A DNA stretch of 64,000 nt from Candidatus Thiodubiliella sp. (GCA_029237605.1 JAQRGB010000012.1:81087-145086), one strand, 5' to 3'; positions 10,280-20,242 are shown, counted from the stretch's first letter. Numbers and translations: made by a program. Notes: generated by a model not told the origin, from the letters alone.

Positions 10280-10837
10280 CTGCCTTTCGAACTAAACGCG
10301 CTAGATATTCTGATGTATATGTGTGTATTTGACCGTATTTGTAAAATTGGGGAGAGGCAAATTTTATAACTTTGTTTGTGGATAAATCTTTATAAACTAC
10401 TTGATGAGTTGTTCCTCTAAATAAGAACTCTGCTTTTTTTTAGAGTAATCTTGATATAAACACCATCTTTTGATAAATCATTTAACTCCGCATAAATTGG
10501 TTTTGTAAGTTTTACTTCACCACTATGGTTATCAATGATTGCACATTTATATTTAACTTTAAGCTCTTCAATGCTATCAAGAAAATTATCGCAAATAACA
10601 GCGCTTCCTAATTCACTCATTGAATTTTCTTTATTTGAGTCAATAAAATTGACATATACTATTTTTTTTATCTACCATACTGGTATCTATTAAGCCAAAA
10701 TCCTCTTCGTCCCATAAAGTTCTTGCATAACATCAGTCATTACAGTTTCTACAACTATTTGGGCAATAGTGCCAACAACCTTGCAATAAAGTAACGCTCA
10801 ATGCTATTACTGCTAATTTTATTTTTATATTAATATT
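10263..10837 (-). pseudogene. Decayed lipoprotein gene
   Basis: Reading from about 10837, an open frame without an ATG gives KLAVIALSVTLLQGC, a lipoprotein signal peptide with lipobox LQGC, then WHYCPNSCRNCND and an in-frame TGA. It continues as CYARTLWDEEDFGLIDTSM and changes frame in an A run near 10663. It then gives VYVNFIDSNKENSMSELGSA and on to YIKITLKK, and changes frame again at eight A (10434-10441) to KAEFLFRGTTHQVVY and EYLARLVRKADEKVK with a stop at 10263. Lost start, one stop and two homopolymer frameshifts mark about 190 codons of a dead gene. Function not recognised. Confidence 0.6.
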
Positions 10838-10917
10838 ATTATTTCCTTTTTATTATTATAGGTTTTCTTTCTGATCGCCTGTTGTACAAACAAGGTTTTA
10901 ATTACTAGGTCAATAAA

Positions 10918-11556
10918 TTAAGGAGCTAAACGACTAATATTCCACGTATTATCTTTGCGTGTATAAACAAATCTATCATGTAGACGATTTTTTCTACCTT
11001 GCCAAAACTCAATTGTGATTGGTGCTATACGATAGCCACCCCAAAAATCTGGTAAAGGTACTTCACCTTTACTAAATTTTTGACTCATTGCATTAAACTC
11101 AGAAAGCAGAACTTGTCTTGCATTTAAGATAGATGATTGGTTTGACGCCCAAGCTCCTAACTGAGAATCTTTGGGACGTGAAGCAAAATATTTAATTGAC
11201 TCTAAGGTTGGTATTTTTTCCGCTGCACCACAGATTTTTACTTGACGCTCTAAACCCAACCAAGGAAATAACAATGCCACCTTAGGGTTGTTGGTAATTT
11301 GCTTAGATTTCTCAGAATTGTAATTAGTAAAAAATACAAAACCTTGTTCATCAAAGATTTTTAATAGAACCGTTCTAATATTCACACCATATTCATCACT
11401 GGTAGCCAAACTCATGGAATTTGGCAAAGTAAGTCCAGCATCAACTGCTTGCTCCATCCAAATTTTAAACTGAACAAAGGGGTTTTTATCCAAATCAGAT
11501 CTAGATATTCCATTACTGGTAAATTCACATCTTAACTTAATTAAATCAACACTCAT
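10918..11556 (-). CDS. pdxH: Pyridoxamine/pyridoxine 5'-phosphate oxidase
   Basis: FMN-dependent oxidase making pyridoxal 5'-phosphate, 212 residues, the usual length. Visible are the FMN-binding stretch [19 protein letters not shown] (about residues 61-79), the conserved [16 protein letters not shown] and PDFWGGYRI, and the C-terminal [12 protein letters not shown] that holds the substrate-contacting Arg and His. The start ATG overlaps the 3' end of gltX by 11 bases, implying coupled translation. PLP made here would serve the aminotransferase encoded at 17.8-18.6 kb. Confidence 0.95.
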   Translation of the reverse strand: MSVDLIKLRCEFTSNGISRSDLDKNPFVQFKIWMEQAVDAGLTLPNSMSLATSDEYGVNIRTVLLKIFDEQGFVFFTNYNSEKSKQITNNPKVALLFPWLGLERQVKICGAAEKIPTLESIKYFASRPKDSQLGAWASNQSSILNARQVLLSEFNAMSQKFSKGEVPLPDFWGGYRIAPITIEFWQGRKNRLHDRFVYTRKDNTWNISRLAP

Positions 11557-12925
11557 ATTTAATCGCTCTATCTAAGCGCTTTAATGTGGTTTCTTCGCCA
11601 ATAAGCTCAGCCACTGTGTCGATATTACCTGCATTGCCGTTACCACTAAGTGCTAATCTAAATGGCTGCCCCACTTTACCAAAGCCAATACCTAATTCAT
11701 CACATACTTGTTTGATGATGATTTTAATTTCATCGGATTTCCAAGTATCTAATTGTTTTAATTTTTTAACTAAAGCCTTAAGTGGTACTTTATCTTGAAA
11801 CTGTTTATTAGCAAGCTCTTCATCAAACACATCAAAATCTTGGTAAAACATTTTTAATCCTTCAACCATCTCTAATAACGTTTTAGAACGCTGTTGTAAT
11901 GACTCAACAACTAACACAAGCGCTGGCCCATTATGAGTACTGATTTCTTGATTATTCAAATACCACTCCAAATGCTTAATCAAATACTCAGGTGTAGCAT
12001 TCTTTATATACTCTTGATTAAGCCACAATAATTTTTCTTCATTAAAACTGGCTGGTGCTTTGTTAATATCTTTTAAATCAAATAACGACACAATTTCATC
12101 TAAAGAGAATACTTCTTTGTCACCATGCGACCAACCTAGGCGCACCAAATAATTAAGCAACGCTTCAGGTAGAAACCCAGCATCTCGATATGCCATCACA
12201 CTTACTGCACCATGACGTTTTGACAAACGTGCACCATCACTACCAAGAATCATTGGCAAATGCGAAAACTCAGGCAAATTCCAATTCAGCGCCTGATATA
12301 AATTAATTTGCCTAGGAGTGTTGTTAATGTGATCATCGCCACGAATAACATGAGTAATACCCATATCGTGGTCGTCAACCACAACGGTTAAATTATAAGT
12401 AGGCATGCCGTCAGTGCGAGCAATAATCAAATCATCTAACTCTTTATTTGCAATAGATATTTTACCTTTAACTGCATCATTAAAAACCACCACACCATTC
12501 GTAGGATTTTTAAATCGTACAACTTTATGATGATCAAAAGACAATCCTTTATTACGACAACAGCCATCATACATAGCCTTTTCACCTTTTGCTATTAGTT
12601 CTTCTCGCAAATTACTTAATCGCTCTTTTGAACACTCACAATAATAGGACTTACCTTCATCTAGTAATTGCCTAATCACTGCTTTATAACGCTCAAAATG
12701 TTGTGTTTGGTAAAATGGGCCTTCGTCATAATCTAACCCCAACCAATTCATACCATCTAAAATAGCATCAACCGATTTCTGCGTAGAGCGCTCTACATCA
12801 GTGTCCTCAATACGTAAAACAAAACTACCTTTCTGTTTTTTCGCCCAAGCCCAAGCAAACAAAGCAGTACGAGCGCCACCGATGTGTAAACAACCTGTTG
12901 GAGATGGTGCAAATCTTGATTTCAT
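11546..12925 (-). CDS. gltX: Glutamyl-tRNA synthetase
   Basis: Class I aminoacyl-tRNA synthetase charging tRNA-Glu, 459 residues. The N-terminal [19 protein letters not shown] holds the HIGH-type motif and ARLSKRHGA is the KMSKS-type motif. A zinc-type cluster (YYCECS followed by CCR) lies near residues 98-122. The C-terminal anticodon-binding helical domain is present. Its start overlaps the stop of the upstream Sel1-repeat gene as ATGA, and its end overlaps pdxH, so three genes form one minus-strand operon. Confidence 0.95.
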   Translation of the reverse strand: MKSRFAPSPTGCLHIGGARTALFAWAWAKKQKGSFVLRIEDTDVERSTQKSVDAILDGMNWLGLDYDEGPFYQTQHFERYKAVIRQLLDEGKSYYCECSKERLSNLREELIAKGEKAMYDGCCRNKGLSFDHHKVVRFKNPTNGVVVFNDAVKGKISIANKELDDLIIARTDGMPTYNLTVVVDDHDMGITHVIRGDDHINNTPRQINLYQALNWNLPEFSHLPMILGSDGARLSKRHGAVSVMAYRDAGFLPEALLNYLVRLGWSHGDKEVFSLDEIVSLFDLKDINKAPASFNEEKLLWLNQEYIKNATPEYLIKHLEWYLNNQEISTHNGPALVLVVESLQQRSKTLLEMVEGLKMFYQDFDVFDEELANKQFQDKVPLKALVKKLKQLDTWKSDEIKIIIKQVCDELGIGFGKVGQPFRLALSGNGNAGNIDTVAELIGEETTLKRLDRAIKYEC

Positions 12926-13437
12926 AAAGAAGTGGCTCTATCATGCCAATACTGTTTTTTTTCAAGGTCTTTTTCAATTTCCTTGCCATCTTCGTAAAGC
13001 ATACTTAGTGCATACATTGCCCCTTTTAGTCCATAATCAGCAGCCTTTTCGAACCACTCAATTGCCTTCCCAATATCCTTTTCAACACCCTCTCCAGTCA
13101 TATACGCCACTCCAATCATATGGTGCGCCAAATCATGCCCTTGCTTCGCTGCTTTGACAAAATTCTCAAATCCAAGAGGCTGATTTCCAACCATACCCAG
13201 TCCATTCATCTGCATCATGCCAAGACGCCATAGACTCTCAGCATTACCACTCATAGCAAGCGGTGCTAATAATTGATACGCCATTGAAAAGTTCTTAGAG
13301 TCAAAGGCAGCCAAGCCACTGGTTAAATCTGCCTCAAAAGCATCCGTTTCGTTAAAATTTGACAAGTCGGATCGTAGCCATGTCGTTCTGTGAGCCAAGG
13401 AGTTGAGTTGACATAATTTTACAAGATTCATACACAC
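12922..13437 (-). CDS. Sel1/TPR-repeat protein, N-terminus corrupted by adapter
   Basis: From about residue 34 onward the protein has three or four Sel1-like repeats of about 36 residues, for example AESLWRLGMMQMNGLGM, LAHHMIGVAYMTGEGVEKD and GAMYALSMLYEDGKEIEKD. Such solenoids scaffold protein contacts; no partner is evident. The stretch [16 protein letters not shown] near residues 10-25 is translated adapter (13364-13405), and the true N-terminus is uncertain. A native ATG just upstream of the adapter, in the context ATTATGTCA, may be the real start. Overlaps the gltX start by four bases. Confidence 0.8.
   Translation of the reverse strand: MCMNLVKLCQLNSLAHRTTWLRSDLSNFNETDAFEADLTSGLAAFDSKNFSMAYQLLAPLAMSGNAESLWRLGMMQMNGLGMVGNQPLGFENFVKAAKQGHDLAHHMIGVAYMTGEGVEKDIGKAIEWFEKAADYGLKGAMYALSMLYEDGKEIEKDLEKKQYWHDRATSL
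13364..13405 (+). other. MGI/BGI library adapter (type B, full 42 bases)
   Basis: Complete type B adapter near the start of the Sel1-repeat gene. It is translated on the minus strand as [12 protein letters not shown]. Confidence 0.98.
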
Positions 13438-14065
13438 AAGTTGCTGAATGTTTTTTAGATATAACTAAACAGTATTTGCAGTATTTGTTAATTAGAATTA
13501 ATTTTTAAGACCGAAATAATGTTTGTTATACTTCTTATAATAAATGCTTCTTAAAATTATCTGTATAACAAAATAAGTAAATAAATATTTAAATGCAGAT
13601 CAATAACTATAATAGTTATTATTTAGAAGCTATCAAAGATAATTATGATGAAATTAGGCTTAGTATTCCAAGAAAACATAGTAGTTAATTTTTAAACCTA
13701 TTATTATAATCCACAGAGTAAAAGGCGCTTTAGCTATTAACTTTTGCGCCATCTTTTTTATTGTCATTCAGTGTAATAACACAGTTAAATGCTAAAGTTA
13801 ATAAATATTTGGCAAATAATCTAATTCGCCCTATATGGTGTTTTGCATCCACATCTTTAATACCGTCTTTTTTTGTACCGAGCAATTAGTTGATTAATAG
13901 CATTGATATTAACTAAATAAGTATTAGCAATATCAGGCATAAACGAAGGTAAAATAATTTTTGTCATTAATGGGATTGTATTGAGAGCTAATATATTAAA
14001 ATTATACAAATGTTTTGTTATTATAATACAATTTTCACATCATTAAATACATTGATATTTTAGTT
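13438..14065 (+). other. AT-rich spacer with decayed sequence
   Basis: About 630 bases without an intact gene. A 31-codon ATG frame at 13593-13688 (MQINNYNSYYLEAIKDNYDE and on) has plausible composition but no recognisable family and no clear ribosome binding site. A separate minus-strand remnant at 13730-13967 is listed on its own. Confidence 0.45.
13730..13967 (-). pseudogene. Possible decayed small gene
   Basis: The frame starts MTKIILPSFMPDIANTYLV and runs to IARYKK. A seven-A run near 13870 changes frame to DGIKDVDAKHHIGRIRLFA and LAFNCVITLNDNKKDGAKV with a stop at 13730. Together about 79 codons with coding-like composition. No family recognised; it could also be chance in AT-rich DNA. 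Confidence 0.35.
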
Positions 14066-14428
14066 ATGGAATTTATTCAACAAGATAATAATAAAAATAG
14101 TATTGTTTCTATAAAACATAACGTAGTGACTTTATCGTATACAACACTTAGCGCTCCTTGTTTTATCTCACCTAAGTACCATATACAAATTCCTTGTTTG
14201 ACATTAGATAAACTAGATAAAATGACATTATTCCCACTCAGCTCAAAAGATAACATTGATATTTTAATTATAGGCACTGGTAAAAATAGTCAATTTTTAA
14301 ACCCACAACAGCAAATAGCACTACAGCAAATGAGCATTGGCGTTGAAAGTATGAACAATGAATCGGCTTGCCATAGTTTTAATTTGTTATTATCCGACGC
14401 AAGATTAGTTGGATTACTACTACTATGA
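14066..14428 (+). CDS. Mth938-like (DUF498) domain protein
   Basis: A 120-residue protein of the Mth938/NDUFAF3-like family. Its IDILIIGTGKNSQFLNPQQQ (about residues 69-88) and VESMNNESACHSFNLLLSDA (about 93-112) match the conserved 'IGTG' and 'AC.T.N.L...R' landmarks. The eukaryotic relative NDUFAF3 is a complex I assembly factor; the bacterial role is unknown. Its stop overlaps the rodA start as ATGA. Confidence 0.78.
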   Translation: MEFIQQDNNKNSIVSIKHNVVTLSYTTLSAPCFISPKYHIQIPCLTLDKLDKMTLFPLSSKDNIDILIIGTGKNSQFLNPQQQIALQQMSIGVESMNNESACHSFNLLLSDARLVGLLLL

Positions 14429-15554
14429 CACGAATTAATAAAGCTTACCATTATTGGTATAATTTTAAAGTAGATACATCGTTATTCTTAATGTTAATGA
14501 GTGTCAGTGCATTTGGCTTGTTAATGCTTTATAGTGCATCAGAATCAACAGGTTTGCTATTAAAACAAATAATACACTTTGTACTTGCTATTAGCATTAT
14601 GTTAGTTGTTGCACAAATACCACTTCATTTACTTAAACGCTATTCTCCTCATTTAATATTGTTTGGTATTTTCTTGTTATTATTGGTATTACTATTTGGT
14701 TCTAATAGCGGTGGCGCTCAACGATGGTTAGATTTAGGATTAATACGTTTTCAACCATCAGAGCTAATGAAAATTATTATACCAATTGTGATCTCTTCAA
14801 TTCTTAGTGAAAAAACACTACCGCCACAACCTGTGTCAGTATATATCTCAATTTTTGCAATTATTACTACGGTTTTACTAATTGCCAAACAACCTGATTT
14901 AGGAACATCATTACTCATTGGCGCTAGTGGTGTTTATGTATTATTTTTCTCAGGTATTCATATTCAAATTATCAAGCGTAACAAATGGCTTAATCTTAGT
15001 GTAATTTTTGGCGCAATCATTAGTAGCGGTTATATTGCTTGGAACTATTTATTAATGACCTATCAAAAAAACGAATTATGACGATGATCGACCCAAGTTC
15101 AGACCCACTGGGTGCAGGTTACCATATTTTGCAATCTAAAATTGCCATTGGATCTGGTGGCCTATTAGGTAAAGGCATTGAGCAAGGCTCTCAATCTCAA
15201 CTAAACTTCTTACCTGAGCATGCTACTGATTTTATTTTTGCAGTTATTGCAGAGGAGTTGGGATTTTTAGGTATATTATTATTATTATTATTTTATAGTT
15301 TAATTATTTGGCGTTGTTTTGTCATTTCTTTAGAATCAGAAGATACATTTTCTAAATTATTAGGAGCAAGTTTGACGCTTACTTTCTTTACTTATATCTT
15401 TGTTAATATTGGCATGGTCTCTGGTTTATTACCTGTAGTGGGTGTGCCACTGCCACTAATTAGTTATGGCGGCTCATCGCTGATTACACTATTTACTAGT
15501 TTTGGTATCATTATGTCAATTCGAAAACATAAAGCACCAAGTTACCTACTATAA
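14425..15554 (+). CDS. rodA: RodA, SEDS-family peptidoglycan glycosyltransferase, one-base frameshift
   Basis: Multi-spanning inner-membrane protein of the elongasome that polymerises glycan strands with PBP2. It is distinguished from FtsW by GGAQRWLDLGLIRFQPSELMK, DPSSDPLGAGYHILQSKIAIG and the C-terminal GVPLPLISYGGSSL, all close to RodA. The frame is lost at seven A (15065-15071); an eighth A gives MTYQKKRIMTMIDPSSDPLG without a break, for a total near 376 residues. The following mltB and dacA genes reproduce the usual rodA neighbourhood. Confidence 0.93.
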
Positions 15555-15563
15555 TTCTAAATA

Positions 15564-16627
15564 ATGTTAAAACTATTCTTATTTTTTATCCTGCTTATAC
15601 CGTCACTAACATCGGCTAAAGAACTGCCAGCAACATATTTTAAAGTAACACAAAGCTTTATTGATAAAATGGTAAAAAAACATAATTTTAATAAAGATGA
15701 GTTAACAGCTATCTTTTATAGTATCAAACTTAAAACTGCTGATAAAAATATTAAAAATAAACAAAAGAAAATCAAACGCATCAAAAGATCGTCACCAATA
15801 TTTTGGAATAAATTCCTAAGACCGCTTGGCCTCCGACTTGTTTATCACCAAAGAACGTATTAAAGATGGTGTTAAATTTTGGCAAAATAATTTAGAAACA
15901 TTAGAGCGTGCTGAGCAAATTTACCATATTCCTGTTGAAATTATTATTGCCGTCTTGGGCGTAGAAACTAATTATGGTAACAAAAAAGGTACACACCCAA
16001 CACTAGAAACACTGACAAAACGTTCATTTGGAAATTACCGACGTCGTACTTTCTATCAAAAAGAATTAGAGCAATTTTTGCTAATGGCTCGTGAAAATTC
16101 TATCGCACCTTTGTCTATCAAAGGTTCATATGCAGGCGCGATGGGCTTACCACAATTCATTGCTAGTTCATATCGCCACTATGCTGTTGATTTTAACAAA
16201 GATGGAAAAATAGATTTATTCTCAGATCCTGTTGATGCTATCGGCTCAATTGCGAATTATTTTGACAAACATCAATGGCATGATTTTGGAGAGATTGCTC
16301 GCCCTATTTTGCTAGATACTAAACATCTAAGTCGGATCGTAGCCATGTCGTTCTGTGAGCCAAGGAGTTGCTGTTTGGACCAAAAAAAATGCCAAATATT
16401 GGCGTAATAAAGGTTTTGAAATCGACACAGATATTGATAATAAAACTAAATTGTCTTTTATTCGCTTACCACAAAAAATAAATGAAGATACTTGGCTCAC
16501 TTTTTGGAATTTTTATGTGATAACTCGTTATAATCATGACAATAGATATGCAATGGCAGTTTATCAATTATCAGAAAAATTAAAACAGGAGTATTATTTA
16601 AATATTTATGAAAACAACACTTATTAA
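15564..16627 (+). CDS. mltB: Lytic murein transglycosylase B, interrupted by two adapters
   Basis: Muramidase that cleaves glycan strands to form 1,6-anhydro-MurNAc, GH103 family. A signal peptide (residues 1-18, MLKLFLFFILLIPSLTSA) is not of the lipoprotein type. After the first adapter the frame gives PVEIIIAVLGVETNYG with the catalytic Glu, then FLLMAREN, GSYAGAMGLPQFIASSYRHY and DPVDAIGSIANYF, all MltB landmarks. After the second adapter it resumes as GVAVWTKKNAKYWRNKGFE and ends at 16627. Both breaks coincide exactly with adapters (15813-15839 and 16329-16370), so the gene is probably intact in the organism. It overlaps the dacA start by 20 bases. Confidence 0.9.
15813..15839 (-). other. 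MGI/BGI library adapter (type A, 27 bases)
   Basis: Reverse complement of type A inside mltB. With the type B copy at 16329 it frames a 489-base stretch. Confidence 0.97.
16329..16370 (+). other. MGI/BGI library adapter (type B, full 42 bases)
   Basis: Complete type B adapter inside mltB, 489 bases after the type A copy and pointing away from it. Confidence 0.98.
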
Positions 16628-17744
16628 AACACTGTATATAATAACAATTATTACGCTTAGTACATTGTCAATCAATGTAAAGGCGGCAATTTTTATTACC
16701 CCTAAAGCGCCGTCAATTAATGCCGCTGCTTATATTGTTATAGATCATAATTCAAACGCAATTATTGCTTCAAGTAAGTCTGATGAAAAACGTTCACCAG
16801 CAAGTTTAGCTAAACTAATGACCGCTTATGTGGTTTTTCAGTTGATTAAAGATGGCAGAATAAACTTAAAAGACGATGTTAAAATCAGTAAAAAAGCATG
16901 GAAAACTGGTGGTTCAAAAAGTTTCGTTGAAGTGGGTAAAACCATTAAACTTGAAACACTGCTTAAGGGTATGATTATTCAATCTGGTAACGATTCAGCT
17001 GTAGCATTGGCAGAACATATTGCTGGAACTGAGGGTACTTTTGCCACTTATATGAACGAATACGCTAAAGAGCTTAACATGAGCAACACTCGTTTTGAAA
17101 ATGCCTCAGGATTACCACATAAAAATCAACACACTACCGCTAGAGATATGGCGACACTTGCCTCGGCAACCATTCGCGATTTTCCACAATTTTATCAATG
17201 GTATTCACAAAAAGAATTTACTTACCATGGTATTAAGCAACGTAACCGTAATAAATTACTATGGAGTGATCATACAGTAGATGGAATGAAAACAGGTTTT
17301 ACTAAAAAAGCAGGTTACAATATTGTTGTTAGTGCTAAACGTGTTGGTATGCGACTGATTTCTGTAGTACTAGGTTCAACAGGAGCACAAGCAAGAACTT
17401 CTCAAACACAAACTATTTTAGATTACAGTTTCCGCTTTTTTGAAACAACAAAAATCAGTGGAATTAATAAAAAAATACCTATTTTTGGCTCTACTAAAGA
17501 ACAAATTAAAGTTGGCTTTAAAAGCCCACAGGCAGTTACTCTGTCACGCGGACAATATAAGCTTTCTCAACAAGTAATTAAGCTGAATGCTGATTTTCAA
17601 ACACCAATTAATACAGGTGATAACATTGGCCATCTAATCATTCAATTAGAAGGTAAAATTCTTGCGAAGCTGCCAGTTATTGCACTTGAAGATGCGAATA
17701 AATCTGGTTTTTTCTCTCGTATGCTGGATAAAATCGGATTGTGA
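16608..17744 (+). CDS. dacA: D-alanyl-D-alanine carboxypeptidase (PBP5/6 type)
   Basis: Periplasmic, membrane-tethered carboxypeptidase that trims pentapeptide stems. A signal peptide covers about residues 1-27. The serine active site is SLAK at 66-69, the second motif SGN at 126-128 and the third KTG at 228-230. The PBP5-type C-terminal beta domain follows, and the end (FFSRMLDKIGL) is a plausible amphipathic membrane anchor. At 378 residues the length is normal. It starts inside the last codons of mltB, so the two are translationally linked. Confidence 0.95.
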   Translation: MKTTLIKTLYIITIITLSTLSINVKAAIFITPKAPSINAAAYIVIDHNSNAIIASSKSDEKRSPASLAKLMTAYVVFQLIKDGRINLKDDVKISKKAWKTGGSKSFVEVGKTIKLETLLKGMIIQSGNDSAVALAEHIAGTEGTFATYMNEYAKELNMSNTRFENASGLPHKNQHTTARDMATLASATIRDFPQFYQWYSQKEFTYHGIKQRNRNKLLWSDHTVDGMKTGFTKKAGYNIVVSAKRVGMRLISVVLGSTGAQARTSQTQTILDYSFRFFETTKISGINKKIPIFGSTKEQIKVGFKSPQAVTLSRGQYKLSQQVIKLNADFQTPINTGDNIGHLIIQLEGKILAKLPVIALEDANKSGFFSRMLDKIGL

Positions 17745-17810
17745 TAACGCCTTGTACACACTGAATAACTATCTTACTAATTATCTATAATTATATAAAT
17801 ATTTTATTTT

Positions 17811-18644
17811 ATGGTTTTTCTTAACGGTGTATTTATTTTGAAAAATAAAGCCTCTATTCCAGTTATGGATAGAGGTTTTTTATTTGGTGATGGTATATAC
17901 GAAGTTATTCCATCCTATCAAGGTAAATTGTTTTACTTAGATACACATCTTAAGCGTTTACAAAGAAGCCTAGATGCAGTACAAATACCAAACCCTTACA
18001 CAAACAATAAATGGTTAGAGATTCTCGAACAATTATTAGGCTACTCTCAATCAACGAACCAATCGCTCTACTTACAAATAACTCGCGGCGCTGATACACA
18101 AAGAAAACACAGTTTCAAAAAACTAAACCCTACTGTCTACATTGAATCAAACCAATTTATAGTAAAGAATAAATCATTATTAGAAAAAGGCTTTAGCGTA
18201 ATTACACAGGCCGATATTCGCTGGTCTAGATGTGACATCAAAGCCACTTCACTCTTGGCAAACATAATGTATATACAAAATGCAAAAGAAGCCCGAGTAG
18301 AAGAGGTTATTTTACATCGTAATAATATTATTACCGAGGGTGCGACCTCAAATGTTTTTATGATTAAAGACAACACGCTATACACCCACCCTGCTGATAC
18401 ACATATTCTTTCAGGTATTACCCGTGATTTAGTCTTAGAAAGTGCTATAACTTGTCATCTAAAAATTGATAAATCTGGTTTTACAAAAAATAAATTGTTA
18501 AATGCTGATGAAGTGTGGATTTCTAGCTCTACCCGTGAAATTATGCCGATTACCAAAATAGATAACTGTACCGTTAACGATGGCAAAGTTGGGCACTATT
18601 GGGAATGTGTCTATAACTATTATCAGCAATTAAAGAATGATTGA
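17811..18644 (+). CDS. dat: D-amino-acid aminotransferase (class IV PLP enzyme)
   Basis: PLP-dependent transaminase interconverting D-alanine and D-glutamate with their keto acids, 277 residues. The class IV fold shows DRGFLFGDGIYEVIPSYQGK near residues 20-39 and the PLP lysine Lys144 in the context WSRCDIKATSLLANIM. The C-terminal EGATSNVF and SSSTREIMPIT motifs match D-alanine transaminases rather than IlvE or PabC. Placed after dacA and before amgK, it probably supplies or recycles D-amino acids for murein. It overlaps the next gene by eight bases. Confidence 0.85.
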   Translation: MVFLNGVFILKNKASIPVMDRGFLFGDGIYEVIPSYQGKLFYLDTHLKRLQRSLDAVQIPNPYTNNKWLEILEQLLGYSQSTNQSLYLQITRGADTQRKHSFKKLNPTVYIESNQFIVKNKSLLEKGFSVITQADIRWSRCDIKATSLLANIMYIQNAKEARVEEVILHRNNIITEGATSNVFMIKDNTLYTHPADTHILSGITRDLVLESAITCHLKIDKSGFTKNKLLNADEVWISSSTREIMPITKIDNCTVNDGKVGHYWECVYNYYQQLKND

Positions 18645-19569
18645 CCAAAGGTTTGTCTTACTTACTAATTGGCTAACGAATTTTTTTGGCGACAAGAACT
18701 ACGTTATTAATAACGCCAGTGATGATGCCAGTTTTCGCCGTTATTTCAGAGTTAAGCGCAATAACAATACCTTTATCGCTATGGATGCGCCACCAGCAAA
18801 AGAAGATAATAATACCTTTATTAAAATAGCTACTTTATTTAGGATAAATAATCTTCATACGCCTAAAATTATTGCCTCAAATCTAGCACAAGGCTTTGTG
18901 TTACTTGAAGATTTAGGTAACACTACTTTTCTACAAGCACTCAACAAAAATAACCGAATTAACCTGTATAAAAAAGCTATTGATGAAATTATTAAAATTC
19001 AAATAATTGATTGCAAAAATAATAATTTGCCTTATTATGATAAGATCCTATTAAAAAGTGAAATGCAATTATTAATTGATTGGTATTTGACTAAAAATAC
19101 CAATAATATTCATAAGCAACAGCTCTTAAATATATTTCACATTCTCAGCGAGAATGCCATTAACAGTTTGCAGGTTCTTGTGCATCGCGACTATCATGCA
19201 CGTAATATTATGATAATTAAAGATAAACTTGCTATTATTGACTTCCAAGATGCAGTTATCGGCTCAAATACTTACGATTTATGCTCATTATTAAAAGATG
19301 CCTACTTGGAATTATCAGAAAATGACATTCAAACCCTACTCAACTATTATTACACACAAACCAATATTGATATAGAATATTCACAGTTTAAAAAACAATT
19401 TGAATTGATGGGCTTACAACGACATTTAAAGATCTTGGGTATTTTTAAACGCCTATCAATACGTGATGGAAAGCACCAATATCTAAATGACATTCCATTG
19501 GTTAAAAAATATGCCTTACAAATTGCTGATAAATACCCAGAATTCTCTGTACTCAAGGACATTCTATGA
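18637..19569 (+). CDS. amgK: MurNAc/GlcNAc anomeric kinase, AmgK-like
   Basis: Aminoglycoside-phosphotransferase-fold sugar kinase of 310 residues. Kinase landmarks are LVHRDYHARNIMI (catalytic HxD with the downstream Asn, about residues 184-196) and AIIDFQDAVIGS (metal-binding Asp). The N-terminal SDDASFRRYFRV matches the AmgK group, which phosphorylates MurNAc at C1 in murein recycling. Identification rests strongly on the partner: the next gene overlaps it as ATGA and encodes the matching uridylyltransferase. Together they bypass de novo UDP-MurNAc synthesis. Confidence 0.85.
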   Translation: MIDQRFVLLTNWLTNFFGDKNYVINNASDDASFRRYFRVKRNNNTFIAMDAPPAKEDNNTFIKIATLFRINNLHTPKIIASNLAQGFVLLEDLGNTTFLQALNKNNRINLYKKAIDEIIKIQIIDCKNNNLPYYDKILLKSEMQLLIDWYLTKNTNNIHKQQLLNIFHILSENAINSLQVLVHRDYHARNIMIIKDKLAIIDFQDAVIGSNTYDLCSLLKDAYLELSENDIQTLLNYYYTQTNIDIEYSQFKKQFELMGLQRHLKILGIFKRLSIRDGKHQYLNDIPLVKKYALQIADKYPEFSVLKDIL

Positions 19570-20219
19570 AGGCAATGATTCTAGCTGCAGGTAGAGGGAA
19601 ACGCATGATGTTACTCACCAAAAATACACCAAAGCCACTAATCAGAATCCGTGGTAAAACACTTATTGAATACAGTATTGATACACTAAAAAATGCTGGC
19701 ATTACTGATGTTATTATCAACGTCGCCTATTTAGGCGAACAAATACAAAAACATTTAGGCGATGGTGTCAAGTTTGGTATTAATATTGAATACAGCATTG
19801 AGCAAAATGCACTTGAGACAGCTGGAGGTATTGTTAAAGCACTTCCACTGCTTGGGAATGTACCGTTTATTGTAATTAACTCTGATGTATTATGTGATTA
19901 TGATTTATCCGCACTCACCCTACCTGATAATTCATTAGCACATTTGTTATTAATTAATAACCCTGAGCACAATCCAAATGGTGATTTCTCTTTAACTGGT
20001 AATAAAATCACTTTACGTAATACTCAAACTTACACTTTTGCAGGTATTGGACTATACCATACAGATTTCTTCCAATCACATCTACACAATTATGAGAAAT
20101 TACCCCTATCATTCCTATTTAAAGAAGCGCTTAACAATGGACAATTAACAGGTGAACACTACTTGGGTTGTTGGCAAGACATCGGCACACCTGAACGCTT
20201 AGATTTGGCTAATAACTAA
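19566..20219 (+). CDS. murU: MurNAc-1-phosphate uridylyltransferase
   Basis: Sugar-nucleotide pyrophosphorylase of 217 residues. The signature MILAAGRGKRM and KPLIRIRGKTLIEY at the N-terminus binds the nucleotide. NSDVLCDYDLS (about residues 103-113) supplies the metal-binding Asp, and WQDIGTPERL closes the active site. The small size and the amgK partner point to MurU, which makes UDP-MurNAc for recycling. Its start overlaps amgK by four bases. Confidence 0.87.
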   Translation: MKAMILAAGRGKRMMLLTKNTPKPLIRIRGKTLIEYSIDTLKNAGITDVIINVAYLGEQIQKHLGDGVKFGINIEYSIEQNALETAGGIVKALPLLGNVPFIVINSDVLCDYDLSALTLPDNSLAHLLLINNPEHNPNGDFSLTGNKITLRNTQTYTFAGIGLYHTDFFQSHLHNYEKLPLSFLFKEALNNGQLTGEHYLGCWQDIGTPERLDLANN

Positions 20220-20242
20220 ACAAAGATATATTTAACCCAAAG

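Noticed and set aside
13360-13410. The peptide [12 protein letters not shown], which occurs in several translations (Sel1 protein, valS, clpA), as a shared protein motif.
   Set aside because: It is the type B adapter read on one strand; it appears only where that adapter lies.
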